A DNA stretch of 64,000 bases from Mycobacterium sp. 852002-40037_SCH5390672 (lineage in GTDB: Bacteria > Actinomycetota > Actinomycetes > Mycobacteriales > Mycobacteriaceae): assembly GCF_001665875.1 (NCBI RefSeq), contig NZ_LZTA01000069.1:205593-269592 (forward strand), read 5' to 3'. This document shows, in pieces, positions 55,584-63,824 of this stretch (within the stretch, counting starts at the first letter, position 1; each line of letters opens with the position of its first letter). The notes under the pieces were generated by a model. That model made no database searches, had not been told where the DNA came from, and saw nothing but the letters and a program-made list of their open reading frames with translations. The position numbers were made by a program, and so were the translations under genes.

Positions 55584-55826
55584 TTAGTTCGGCTTGTGTC
55601 CCCACCGCGTCGGACGTGTGCGGCGATGCGTGTCGGTCGACCAGAGATGGCCGCAATCCGAGCACTGCAGGTGCACCAACGTGCCCCTGTTGCTCAGCAG
55701 ATACTGCCAGTGCGTATCGCAGTTACGGCTGCTTCGGCAATCACCACATTTGGCCCGGTGATCGCAGCACGGGCAAGGCAACCATGCACGGCGGCCTCGG
55801 TCGGCGGTCGGATCAATCGGTAACAC
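55584..55826 (-). CDS. Small zinc-ribbon protein
   Basis: 80 aa from a GTG overlapping the upstream gene by 14 bp. It has three cysteine clusters (LPCPCCDHRAKCGDC and LQCSDCGHLW), as in treble or double zinc ribbons, around the conserved-looking NCDTHWQYLLSNRGTLVHL. The cysteine pairs and overlap support a real gene. Probably a nucleic-acid or protein-binding zinc module. Confidence 0.65.
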   Translation of the reverse strand: MLPIDPTADRGRRAWLPCPCCDHRAKCGDCRSSRNCDTHWQYLLSNRGTLVHLQCSDCGHLWSTDTHRRTRPTRWGHKPN

Positions 55827-56043
55827 GGGCAATGGTCCGTTCGGGCAGAACGCCGGCGCGGACCAACCGGTCATAGACCCGCTGCTGCTCCTCATCCAGA
55901 TTCGAGTACAGCATTTCGTAGGCCTTTTGTTCCTCGCCGAGCACGGCGATGGGGTCCCAGTCGTCACCCATCGCTTCGAGCATCGCGCTGCGTCTACGCG
56001 CCTCGTCGAGGGTCAGGTCATAGGCAAAGTCGAGGTCGGCCAT
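55813..56043 (-). CDS. Small protein, DUF6400-like
   Basis: 76 aa, GGGAG four bases before the ATG. FAYDLTLDEARRRSAMLEAMGDDWDPIAVLGEEQKAYEMLYSNLDEEQQRVYDRLVRAGVLP is an all-helical protein resembling short actinobacterial proteins I associate with DUF6400; that name is tentative. Coupled to the zinc-ribbon gene. The pair is bracketed by two direct repeats. Confidence 0.68.
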   Translation of the reverse strand: MADLDFAYDLTLDEARRRSAMLEAMGDDWDPIAVLGEEQKAYEMLYSNLDEEQQRVYDRLVRAGVLPERTIARVTD

Positions 56044-56239
56044 CGCGCTCCCAGCCATTAGATACGCAAACGAAGAGGCCAGGATGACCCGATTGACGCC
56101 GATGGGTCTATGACCTACGTCACTGTTGCCGGTTGAGGTTCGTCACACTCGGCGCCGGCGGACGCGACGGCGATGACAAGGGTCGCCAGGCTGGCGCAAG
56201 CCCGGAACGGGCCCGCGAATCCACTGCTCCGCTTCCCCG

Positions 56240-56290
56240 CCTATCGCCGACAATACGTCACCGTGACGAATATCCTTGCAGGGCAGAAGC
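56240..56290. repeat. GTCACTGTGAC element, copy 3
   Basis: CGCCGACAATACGTCACCGT, then GACGAAT and CCTTGCAGGGCA. Same orientation as copy 2 and about 730 bp away, on the other side of the two small genes. The region 56044-56347 otherwise holds no gene; a weaker CTACGTCACTGTT match lies at 56114. Confidence 0.65.
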
Positions 56291-56347
56291 TTTTGACGAC
56301 ATCCGATGATTACCCACCCAGCCCGATGCGGCCATCGAGGCGGAGTT

Positions 56348-57175
56348 TCAGGCTGTGTGCGGCGGGAAGTACATCTCTTGTTTGACCGTGCACACCAGTT
56401 CAGCGTTGCGGTTGAACATCGTCCCACTCGCGAGCGCCAGCGAACCGGCGCTACTCGGCGACGACCGGTCGTAGAGAAGCCAACCCGACAACGCCGCCGG
56501 AGCGTGAAACCACACCGAATGGTCACGCTGAGCTGACGCCCCGACGCCACCGCGTGCTGCATATGCCGGCTCGGTCAACGTCACCGCCGACAGGTAGGCC
56601 ACCAGGCTGGCGATCAGCGCCGGGTCATCGGGAACCTGCCCGTCGGGTCGCCACCACATCGGCGCCCGTGCGGGTGGAGCGACCTCGGTGTCGATGATGC
56701 GGCGCTCGAACCAGCGCAGGCTCGCCCACCGCCCCTGTGCACTCTCGTCGGACTCCGCCAAATGCGGCGCAACCCACGGCAGGGACTCTGGGCTGGAGGC
56801 CTCTGGCATGGGTGATTGGTAGACGACCTGAGCGGGTGCGGAATCGGCGACTTTGAACGATGACATCGCTTCCATCAGGATCTTGCCGTCTTGGCGCGCA
56901 GTGACCCGTCGCGCCGAAAACGTGCGGCCTTCTTGGAGGTCGACAACTTCGAAGTCAACCGGCCGACGCGAATCACCTGGCCGCAGGAAATACGTGTGGA
57001 CGCTGTGCGGTGCGCGACCCGGCGCGGTGTGGCTTGCCGCCAACAAAGCCTGAGCGGAAATATGCCCGCCGAGAATATGGTTGGCGGGCGCAGGCAACTG
57101 CTGCCCGACGAAGAGCCACTCGTCGACCCTCTCGAGCTCCAAAGTGGCGAGCACGTCGCCGAGCGAAGATGACAT
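56348..57175 (-). CDS. Acyl-CoA thioesterase II (TesB-like)
   Basis: 275 aa double hot-dog protein. LEREVDEWLFVGQ-like opening, GGHISAQALLAASHTAPG (first hot dog, with the Asp/Thr/Gln-type site later), HSVHTYFLRPGDSRRPVDFEV, RTFSARRVTARQDGKILMEAMSSF and, in the second hot dog, DHSVWFHAP and WLLYDRSSPSSAGSLALASG match TesB. It hydrolyses acyl-CoA to free acid and CoA. Start at the ATG ending 57175. Follows the G3E GTPase gene by 26 bp on the same strand. Confidence 0.92.
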   Translation of the reverse strand: MSSSLGDVLATLELERVDEWLFVGQQLPAPANHILGGHISAQALLAASHTAPGRAPHSVHTYFLRPGDSRRPVDFEVVDLQEGRTFSARRVTARQDGKILMEAMSSFKVADSAPAQVVYQSPMPEASSPESLPWVAPHLAESDESAQGRWASLRWFERRIIDTEVAPPARAPMWWRPDGQVPDDPALIASLVAYLSAVTLTEPAYAARGGVGASAQRDHSVWFHAPAALSGWLLYDRSSPSSAGSLALASGTMFNRNAELVCTVKQEMYFPPHTA

Positions 57176-57201
57176 CACGACGTATCTTGCCGGATCGTTT
57201 C

Positions 57202-58224
57202 TCACGCACCGAGTCGCCGGTACCGCTGCAGGCGCCGTAATCCCTGTGCCGACGCCGGCCCCGACGCAGGTTGCAGCGCCTTGTCGAGTCGCGCGCGTAC
57301 GGCGGCAATGTCGAGATGCATCCCGATCGCCACCAGACAATTGGCCATGGCCCCTGGCGGCGCCGTCCCGATATGGATTGCGCTACCCACCAGGTTGACG
57401 ACATAGTCACCGACGGTTGTGCGGTGCCGCACAGCCACGATGCCTTTCAGCCTGAACACCTGCGGCGGCGGCCGTTCGAGAAGGTCGATAAGGGCCTCGG
57501 GGTCGACGCAACCGGCGCTGCTGACGGTGACGGCGTCGGCATGGACGTGGTCATGGTCGTGCTCGGGCGCCAGATCCAGAAACGAGAGCTGCCCAACCCG
57601 TCGGGACGTGGCGGAGGCGTCGAAGAGGAGTTCTGGGTCTATCCGGCCACCCGTAGTGCCCACGACATGTATGCGCGGGTTACGTTCCGCCGCCCGCTGT
57701 GTGACACGTTGCACCACAACCGACCGCTCCTGCTCGGGCACCTGGTCAAGCTTGTTGACCACAATCAGCGACGCCGCGCCATAGCGCACCGGCGGCAGTG
57801 TGCCGCAGTCGACGGTGTCGAAGTGGTTCACGGCATCGACAACGTCGACAAGTCCGCCCGCCCGGACCCCACGTATCTCACTGAAGCCGATGATCCGCGC
57901 GATTGCCACAGGGTCGGCCAGACCGCTGGCCTCGACGACGATGGCATCGAGGCGTCGAGCCGGGTCGGCGAGTTTGATGAGTGCGTCATCGAGCCCACCG
58001 CCGTCGGGCAGGCAGCAGATGCATCCTCCGGCGATCGAGGCCGGCTCGTCGACCTGGCCGGCCACCAGACCGGCGTCGATGTTGATATCACCGAAATCGT
58101 TGACCACCACACCAATTCGCGAGCCAGGATGGCGTAACAGGTGGTTGAGCAGCGTTGTCTTGCCGGCTCCGAGATGACCAGTGAGCGCGATGACGGGTAT
58201 CGCAGCCAAAGCCTTGTCCTCCAC
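57202..58224 (-). CDS. CobW/G3E-family GTPase metallochaperone
   Basis: About 340 aa. Walker A LTGHLGAGKTTLLNHLL, metal-binding GGCICCLP (CxCC), EASGLADP (switch/Walker B), GTP-specificity VVNKLDQV, histidine run HDHDHVHAD and a CobW_C domain (FRLKGIVAVRHRTTVGDYVVNLVG). Start is uncertain: GTG ending 58224, TTG at 58209 (with GGAGG before it), or an ATG at 58281/58323. G3E GTPases deliver zinc, nickel or cobalt; the metal cannot be read here. Confidence 0.9.
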   Translation of the reverse strand: MEDKALAAIPVIALTGHLGAGKTTLLNHLLRHPGSRIGVVVNDFGDINIDAGLVAGQVDEPASIAGGCICCLPDGGGLDDALIKLADPARRLDAIVVEASGLADPVAIARIIGFSEIRGVRAGGLVDVVDAVNHFDTVDCGTLPPVRYGAASLIVVNKLDQVPEQERSVVVQRVTQRAAERNPRIHVVGTTGGRIDPELLFDASATSRRVGQLSFLDLAPEHDHDHVHADAVTVSSAGCVDPEALIDLLERPPPQVFRLKGIVAVRHRTTVGDYVVNLVGSAIHIGTAPPGAMANCLVAIGMHLDIAAVRARLDKALQPASGPASAQGLRRLQRYRRLGA

Positions 58225-58630
58225 ATCGACATCCGGACATCCGATGTTAACCGGGTAAGTGCCCCACCCACGACCCACCATCGTCCATAACTCGTCGCAG
58301 TAGCGAATTTCGTTGTGACGCATTAGATCTGATCTACATTTGCCCTGCTTTTTCGTCAGACCACGCGAGGATTATCCGCACCCGCGGCCCGGTCGCATCC
58401 CCGGCGCCACACGCACTATTTCCGTATATACAGGAAATTATCAGCATTTTATCCGTATCTGCGGCGGCTATCGGTCATAGACTCACGCCTGCGGCTCACC
58501 CTCAGCCCTGTGTCCGCTTTGGTCATGCAGCTTCGGCGTTGCGGGTGGGCTCCAGCCGAAAGGAGGCCGTGGTGATTCTCCTCCGTGACGAGGTTTGGGC
58601 CCGACACCGGCACGGCCGAACGGACCGGCG
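58225..58630. other. Divergent intergenic region, GTPase/PPE
   Basis: About 400 bp between the G3E GTPase and PPE genes. It holds the hairpin at 58419-58437. I see neither a B12-riboswitch box nor a convincing Zur site. Confidence 0.45.
58419..58437. promoter_or_regulatory. Hairpin/dyad TTTCC...GGAAA
   Basis: TTTCCGTATATACAGGAAA: five-base arms around a GTATATAC palindrome, in a locally AT-rich part of the divergent region. Candidate regulator site for the GTPase and/or PPE gene. Confidence 0.4.
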
Positions 58631-60277
58631 ATGACCGCGCCGATCTGGATGGCGTTTCCGCCGGAGATACACTCGGCGCTGCTGTCCAGCGGGCCGGGAC
58701 CCGGGACGCTACTGGCTGCCGCGAGCGCCTGGAATTCGTTGAGCACCGAATATGCCTCAACAGCAAGCGAACTCACTGCCCTTCTCGGCGGTGTGCAGGC
58801 TGGCGCCTGGGAGGGCCCGAGTTCCGCGCAATACAAAGCCGCACACGCGCCCTACGTCGCATGGTTACTGCAGGCCAGCACCGACAGCGCCGCAATGGCC
58901 GCCGCGCAGGAGACCGCGGCCGCTGCCTATACGACCGCACTGGCGGCGATGCCGACGTTGGGCGAACTGGCGGCCAACCACGCAATGCACACGGTACTGG
59001 TGTCCACGAACTTCTTCGGTGTCAACGCCATTCCGATCGCACTCAACGAGACCGACTACTCGCGCATGTGGGTGCAAGCTGCCACCACGATGAGCACATA
59101 TCAAGCTGTCTCGACAGCGGCAGTCGCTGCCGCCCCGCAGACCACGGCGGCGCCGCAAATCCTGAAGACCGACATGAGTTCCCATGGCATGAACTCCGGC
59201 TCCGGGATGGGCGGTGGGTCCGGCATGAGCGGCGGATCGGGCATGGGCGGAAACCCCTACATCATGGGAACCTCATTGCCCCAAAATCTCCAGGAGTGGC
59301 TCGAAGCGCTGTTTCCGTTTAACCCGTTTTCCCCGCAGGGCTGGTCGATGCATCCAAGTTTGTCGATGTTCCTCTCACGCGTGGAGACCTTGATCCCGAT
59401 GTACGCGCACAACCCCGTCCAACTGCTCGAGACGATAGTGATGCTCGCGCTCCAATTCGTGATTCACCGAACACTCGTATTCATCAACCTTCTTCTTTTC
59501 AACCCGATGGGACTGCTGAGCTTTTTCCTGAGCAATCCTCTTTACACCTTGGGGTTGGCTGCCCCACTTTTGGCGGTTCCCGCAGGAGCGGCGGGAGGAT
59601 TGGCGGGGCTTGCAGGCCTGGCCGCAGCAGCACCGACACCCGCTGTCACGCCGGTTCCGCTGCCGGCAGGCACAATTCCCCTGACCGAAGTGCCCCCACT
59701 GACGGCTGCAACCACCGCACCGACGATTAGTACAGCGCCACTGCATGGCTCGGCTCCGGTGCCAGCCACGGCGCCAATGGCCGCGAACGTGTCCGGCGGT
59801 CCACCCGCGCCGCCACCAACGGTAGTGGGCCCCGAAAGTGCCATGCCCACACAGCATTTCATTTCGCCATACATGGTGGGGGTTTTTGGCGCGGCAACGG
59901 AGATGAGCACTGCCGGCAAAGCCCAAAAGTCCGCCGCAGACGCCGTCACGGCTGCTGCGGGCCGGGCGGCACCGGCGGCGATCAAGCAGGAGGCTCGGCG
60001 ACACCGACGGAAAGCGCCGACTCGCACCGACCGGGGCTACCGCTACGAATTCCTGGACCCGGAATGGGACGCCCAATGGGCGGGTGGCTCGAACGTTGCA
60101 GGACAGGTGAATTCGGCGATTGAATCCGACCGGGGGGCTGCACAACTGGGGCACGCCGCCGCGACAACGGTCACTGAACAGCGTGCGGCGGGGTTGACCA
60201 GGTTGGCCGGCGACGCATACGGGGGCGCACCGACCGTGCCGATGATGCCTACCAATTGGCGGCCCGACTCCGACTGA
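58631..60277 (+). CDS. PPE-family protein, PPE2-like
   Basis: 548 aa from the ATG of [21 protein letters not shown]. The PPE domain (1-180) includes WEGPSSAQY (the WxG-type turn), [21 protein letters not shown] and [11 protein letters not shown], nearly matching M. tuberculosis PPE2 (Rv0256c) as I recall it. [19 protein letters not shown] linker, hydrophobic middle and Pro-rich segment follow, then a basic [10 protein letters not shown] and [13 protein letters not shown] tail like that of PPE2, where an arginine-rich nuclear-localisation motif is reported. No PE partner gene is adjacent. Confidence 0.92.
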   Translation: MTAPIWMAFPPEIHSALLSSGPGPGTLLAAASAWNSLSTEYASTASELTALLGGVQAGAWEGPSSAQYKAAHAPYVAWLLQASTDSAAMAAAQETAAAAYTTALAAMPTLGELAANHAMHTVLVSTNFFGVNAIPIALNETDYSRMWVQAATTMSTYQAVSTAAVAAAPQTTAAPQILKTDMSSHGMNSGSGMGGGSGMSGGSGMGGNPYIMGTSLPQNLQEWLEALFPFNPFSPQGWSMHPSLSMFLSRVETLIPMYAHNPVQLLETIVMLALQFVIHRTLVFINLLLFNPMGLLSFFLSNPLYTLGLAAPLLAVPAGAAGGLAGLAGLAAAAPTPAVTPVPLPAGTIPLTEVPPLTAATTAPTISTAPLHGSAPVPATAPMAANVSGGPPAPPPTVVGPESAMPTQHFISPYMVGVFGAATEMSTAGKAQKSAADAVTAAAGRAAPAAIKQEARRHRRKAPTRTDRGYRYEFLDPEWDAQWAGGSNVAGQVNSAIESDRGAAQLGHAAATTVTEQRAAGLTRLAGDAYGGAPTVPMMPTNWRPDSD

Positions 60278-60325
60278 AACGACAATGTAATCGCTGCACG
60301 GCGGGCCCCTTGCACCGCCGGTGAC

Positions 60326-60349
60326 ATAACAGAGCATTCGCTCTGTTAT
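60326..60349. promoter_or_regulatory. TetR operator, perfect 10-bp arms
   Basis: ATAACAGAGC-ATTC-GCTCTGTTAT: a perfect 24-bp inverted repeat ending nine bases before the TetR start. Strong candidate for autoregulation and control of the downstream crotonase and lipase genes. Confidence 0.75.
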
Positions 60350-60358
60350 GCTGGCCGC

Positions 60359-60988
60359 ATGCCACGCCCGCGTATGCACGACCCCGATGTCGTGCTCGAC
60401 GCCGTCGAGGACCTGGTGGCGCGGTCGGGCCCAAACGCGGTGACCATCCGAGCAATCAGTGCGGCGGTAGGGGTGTCCAACGGCGCTGTGTACCACACGT
60501 TTACATCACGCGGCGGACTGATGGGCCAGGCTTGGCTGCGCGCGGGCAGGCGTTTCTTGGCGGTACAGACTTCGCTGGTCGACGAAGCGGTGGCCAGTGG
60601 CGACCCGGGCCGGCCCATCGAGGCCGTGGTGGCCGCTGCCGACGCGGCGGTGGTGTTCACCAAGCAGCATCCCGGCTCGTCAACTCTGTTGTTGCGCGTG
60701 CGCCGCGAGGACGTGCTCGCCGAGGATGTTCCCACCGATGTTGCCGATGAGCTGCGACGTCTCGACAAGCTTCTCGTCACATTGATGGTGCGGCTTGCCG
60801 TCGCGGTGTGGGACCGCAAGGACGCGGCAGCGGTGGACGCGATAACCAGCTGCATCGTGGATCTTCCAACTGCGCTGCTGCTGCGCCGAGACCGCCTCGG
60901 GAGTGCCACCGCCCGCGCGCATCTGCACGCGGCTGTGCGCGCGGTGCTGGCGGTAGGTCCCGCACCACCGCGGCAGCGACGCGGATGA
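60359..60988 (+). CDS. TetR-family transcriptional regulator
   Basis: 209 aa. HTH: VVLDAVEDLVARSGPNAVTIRAISAAVGVSNGAVYHTFTSRGGLMGQAWL; ligand domain LRRLDKLLVTLMVRLAVAVWDRKDAAAVDAITSCIVDLPTALLLR. It starts just after the perfect operator and lies 43 bp before the crotonase gene, so a three-gene operon with the lipase is likely. Confidence 0.93.
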   Translation: MPRPRMHDPDVVLDAVEDLVARSGPNAVTIRAISAAVGVSNGAVYHTFTSRGGLMGQAWLRAGRRFLAVQTSLVDEAVASGDPGRPIEAVVAAADAAVVFTKQHPGSSTLLLRVRREDVLAEDVPTDVADELRRLDKLLVTLMVRLAVAVWDRKDAAAVDAITSCIVDLPTALLLRRDRLGSATARAHLHAAVRAVLAVGPAPPRQRRG

Positions 60989-61031
60989 CGAATCTTCGGA
61001 AAAAACACAAGCGCAACTCAAGAGGAAACAC

Positions 61032-61703
61032 ATGACAGTGACATTGGACTACACCGACAAAATCGCCATCATTCGCCTAGGCGAAGACGAGAACCGTTTC
61101 TCCCCTGCGTTTCTGGATGACATCGACGCCGCGCTCGACCAGGCCATCTCGGACGGCGCCCAGGGGCTGGTCACGACCGCCGGGGGAAAGCTTTACTCCA
61201 ACGGCCTCGATTTGGAATGGCTGAGCGCCCACCCCGACCAGGGGCTGTGGTACATCGGCCGCGTGCACCGCCTGCTGGCGCGCATGCTGACCTTGCCGCT
61301 GCCCACCGCGGCGGCTGTGGTGGGTCACGCGTTTGGTGCCGGAGCGATGCTGGCCATCGCGCACGACTTCCGCGTGATGCGCGCCGACCGCGGATACTTC
61401 TGTTTTCCCGAGGTGGACATCCGCATCCCGTTCAACCCCGGCATGGCCGCGCTCATCCAGGCCAAACTCACGCCGCGTGCCGCCGTCGCCTCGATGACCA
61501 CCGGCCGACGCTTCGGCGGCCCCGAGGCGGAACAATTCGGCATAGTCGACGCCACCTGCCCGGAGGGCGAGGTCACCGACACCGCCCTCGACGTGCTGCG
61601 CCCACTACAGGGCAAGGATCCAGGCACGCTGGGCGCGATAAAACAGACCATGTTCGATCGCGCAGTGTGCGCACTGATCGATGACGGAGACGAGTCGCAG
61701 TAA
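61032..61703 (+). CDS. Enoyl-CoA hydratase/isomerase (crotonase) family protein
   Basis: 223 aa, AAGAGGAAA before the ATG. GKLYSNGLDLEWL is the first oxyanion-hole segment; VVGHAFGAGAMLAIAHDFRVMRADRGYFCFPEVDIRIPFNPGM is the second, with the catalytic region. It is shorter than typical hydratases (about 260 aa) and resembles the enoyl-CoA isomerase branch. Role in fatty-acid or lipid beta-oxidation, cytosolic. Downstream of TetR. Confidence 0.92.
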   Translation: MTVTLDYTDKIAIIRLGEDENRFSPAFLDDIDAALDQAISDGAQGLVTTAGGKLYSNGLDLEWLSAHPDQGLWYIGRVHRLLARMLTLPLPTAAAVVGHAFGAGAMLAIAHDFRVMRADRGYFCFPEVDIRIPFNPGMAALIQAKLTPRAAVASMTTGRRFGGPEAEQFGIVDATCPEGEVTDTALDVLRPLQGKDPGTLGAIKQTMFDRAVCALIDDGDESQ

Positions 61704-61777
61704 CCGCCCATGGACACTAAGCCGGTTCCTGTATGGTCAGCGATGTCTGCCGGCGCCAAGGGAACAGAGGGCATTCG

Positions 61778-62704
61778 ATGGCAAATTGGCTCCCCGACAA
61801 CGCCTTCACGTCCTCGCAGGTACTGGATCCCGGCCTTCGCAAGGTGGCGCGATTCGTGCCCCGCGGATACGCCTTGCATCGCGGTCTGAAGGTTCAGCGC
61901 ACAATCATGAACCTGATGGGCAATGCGGGACGCATCCGCACCGTGCCTGTCGCCGCCGTCAACGAGCACGTCACCGTCCGTCTGCATCGCCCGGCAGGCC
62001 TTCCCGACCACGCGCCCGCACTGCTGTGGATCCACGGCGGCGGAACCATCATGGGTCATGCGGCCCAGGACGATAAGTACTTGCGCAACCTGTCTCAGCG
62101 CACCGGTTTCGCGATCGCGGCGGTAGAACACCGGTTGGCCCCCGAACACCCCTATCCCATCCCGGTCGAAGACTGTTACGCAGCCCTGCTGTGGCTGGCC
62201 CGCCAACCGTGGGTGGACCCGGATCGAGTCGCCATCGGAGGGGCCAGTGCCGGGGGGCATTTCGCCGCCGCGGTGGCCCAGCGAGCACACGACCGCAACG
62301 ACATCGAACTCACCTTCCAGATGCTGGTCTATCCGATGCTCGACGATCGCACCGGCGCCAAGCGCGACGGTCCCAGGCGCATCATGTGGACCGAATCCGA
62401 CAATCAACTGGCCTGGCAGTGGTACCTCAATGGGGCCGATCCCGAAGAGGCAGCGCCGGCTCGCCGAAAGGATTTGTCCGGCTTGCCGCCCGCCTGGATC
62501 GGGGTCGGAACGCTGGACCTCTTTTATCGAGAGAGCCTGGAGTACGCGCGACGCTTGCGCGAGGCGGGCGTGCCGGTACACGAGGAAATCGTTCCTGGCG
62601 CGTTTCACGCATTCGATCAGATCGCGGACAAGGCGCCCATATCGACGAGGTTCTTCGAAAGTCAATGCGATTATTTGCGGGGCGCGCTTGCGCCCAGCGG
62701 ATAA
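61778..62704 (+). CDS. HSL-family alpha/beta hydrolase (lipase/esterase)
   Basis: 308 aa. HGGG in LLWIHGGGTIMG, EHRLAPEHPYP, nucleophile in GGASAGGHFAAAV (GxSxG), Asp in GTLDLFYRES and His in GAFHAFD place it in the hormone-sensitive lipase family. Start at the ATG at 61778 with GAGGG upstream. It hydrolyses short or medium esters; with the crotonase it suggests degradation of an acyl compound sensed by TetR. Confidence 0.92.
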   Translation: MANWLPDNAFTSSQVLDPGLRKVARFVPRGYALHRGLKVQRTIMNLMGNAGRIRTVPVAAVNEHVTVRLHRPAGLPDHAPALLWIHGGGTIMGHAAQDDKYLRNLSQRTGFAIAAVEHRLAPEHPYPIPVEDCYAALLWLARQPWVDPDRVAIGGASAGGHFAAAVAQRAHDRNDIELTFQMLVYPMLDDRTGAKRDGPRRIMWTESDNQLAWQWYLNGADPEEAAPARRKDLSGLPPAWIGVGTLDLFYRESLEYARRLREAGVPVHEEIVPGAFHAFDQIADKAPISTRFFESQCDYLRGALAPSG

Positions 62705-62878
62705 CGTCCGCCGTCCACCGCATCATTCCTCGCATGCAGCCGAATTATGTTGTATTGAAACGGCTATACGCGACATCGTTCTCACCTGCAATCGCGATCG
62801 TCGCTCTGATTGATCGAGCTATCTTTGCTGGAGGACGTGATGCAGCGGGCCCTCGACCCCGAACCTGCCACCTATTGA

Positions 62879-62903
62879 CTGCAAAGTGTGCATAACGTGC
62901 AAC
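62879..62903. promoter_or_regulatory. Candidate TetR operator
   Basis: CTGCAAAGTGTGCATAACGT then GCA, upstream of the last TetR gene. The pattern CTGCAA-n(4)-TGCA-n(5)-TG(C/T)A recurs before mmpS at 63554. Confidence 0.5.
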
Positions 62904-62913
62904 TATATGAGGT

Positions 62914-63522
62914 ATGGGCAATCCCGTGGGGCTACGAGAGCGCCGTCGCCGCCAGACAAGCGCCGACATCCGCGACGCCGCGGTGCGCCTCACGCTGGAA
63001 CGCGGATTCGACAAGGTCACCGTCGACGAGATCTGTGCCGAAGCCGGAATCGCGACACGCACGTTCTTCAATTACTTCCCCAACAAAGAATCCGCGCTCG
63101 CCTACGGCCCGTCGGACATACCACCCGAACTGGTTGCGGATTTCGTCGCCGCCGGGCCCGCCCCCTACTCGGTGGTGCTGGCGGAGCTGATCACCTTGGC
63201 CGCGCACCACCTGCGCGACGTGCCGCCGCGACGCGAACACGCAGCCCACATGCTGGAACTCGCCAAGACCTCCCCCGCCGTGTTGGCTGCGTTCCTCGCC
63301 GACCTGGAGCGGTTTCAAAACCAGTTGACCCACATCATCGTGCGTCGTCAGGCGATGCGGCCGGACGACGAGATGGCGGCGCTGATTTCTGCGCTGGCGT
63401 TGACCGCGGTGCGGTCGGGCCTCGAGAAGTGGGCAAGCGGCGAGGCAAACGGAACGGCCGACACGCCGATGCCCTATGTTGAGCGTGCCGCCGCGCTGGT
63501 GAACAGCATCTTCACAAAGTGA
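62914..63522 (+). CDS. TetR-family transcriptional regulator
   Basis: 202 aa. HTH: TSADIRDAAVRLTLERGFDKVTVDEICAEAGIATRTFFNYFPNKESALAYG, the FNYF type of the AcrR/TetR branch often next to MmpS/MmpL transporters. C-terminal part ends RAAALVNSIFTK. Likely local repressor of itself and the following mmpS operon through the paired motifs. Confidence 0.93.
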   Translation: MGNPVGLRERRRRQTSADIRDAAVRLTLERGFDKVTVDEICAEAGIATRTFFNYFPNKESALAYGPSDIPPELVADFVAAGPAPYSVVLAELITLAAHHLRDVPPRREHAAHMLELAKTSPAVLAAFLADLERFQNQLTHIIVRRQAMRPDDEMAALISALALTAVRSGLEKWASGEANGTADTPMPYVERAAALVNSIFTK

Positions 63523-63824
63523 CCTGAAACACCGGTAGCAAACGTTGCATGCACTGCAAGATATGCACATCATGTACTATGCGCTGGTGGCGGTACCTGG
63601 GGAGGCTTCAGCAACAAGGCGAGCCGGGTGTCGGTGCCGGGGACGCCGGCCGGTGTGGGTGGGCAGCATTCACCGCGTCTGACGTTCCAGCGCGCGCGAA
63701 CCGTAGCAATCGACGCAATTCGTTGTTGAGTAATGCGACTTGTGGGCACTCGCCTGTCCACGACCTCCGGTCGCGCAAACGCTGATCCACGTCACGACCG
63801 CGCGATGGGGAAGGGACCACCTAG
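63523..63824. other. Upstream region of mmpS
   Basis: About 300 bp without a gene; carries the motif at 63554-63576. The plus- and minus-strand frames here show no domain. Confidence 0.5.
63554..63576. promoter_or_regulatory. Second copy of the TetR-type motif
   Basis: CTGCAAGATATGCACATCAT then GTA, matching 62879-62903 in arm sequence and spacing. It lies about 250 bp before the mmpS start. Confidence 0.5.

Noticed and set aside
58225..58630. Possible cobalamin riboswitch before the PPE2-like gene
   Set aside because: Considered because M. tuberculosis PPE2 has one, but I could not find the B12-box or the expected helices by eye; a covariance search would settle it.
59375..60496. 373-codon minus-strand ORF
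   Set aside because: Antisense to the PPE gene; composition is Arg/Cys-rich and has no recognisable domain.
61325..62665. 446-codon minus-strand ORF
   Set aside because: It spans the antisense of the crotonase and lipase genes, both with complete catalytic motifs; no domain of its own.
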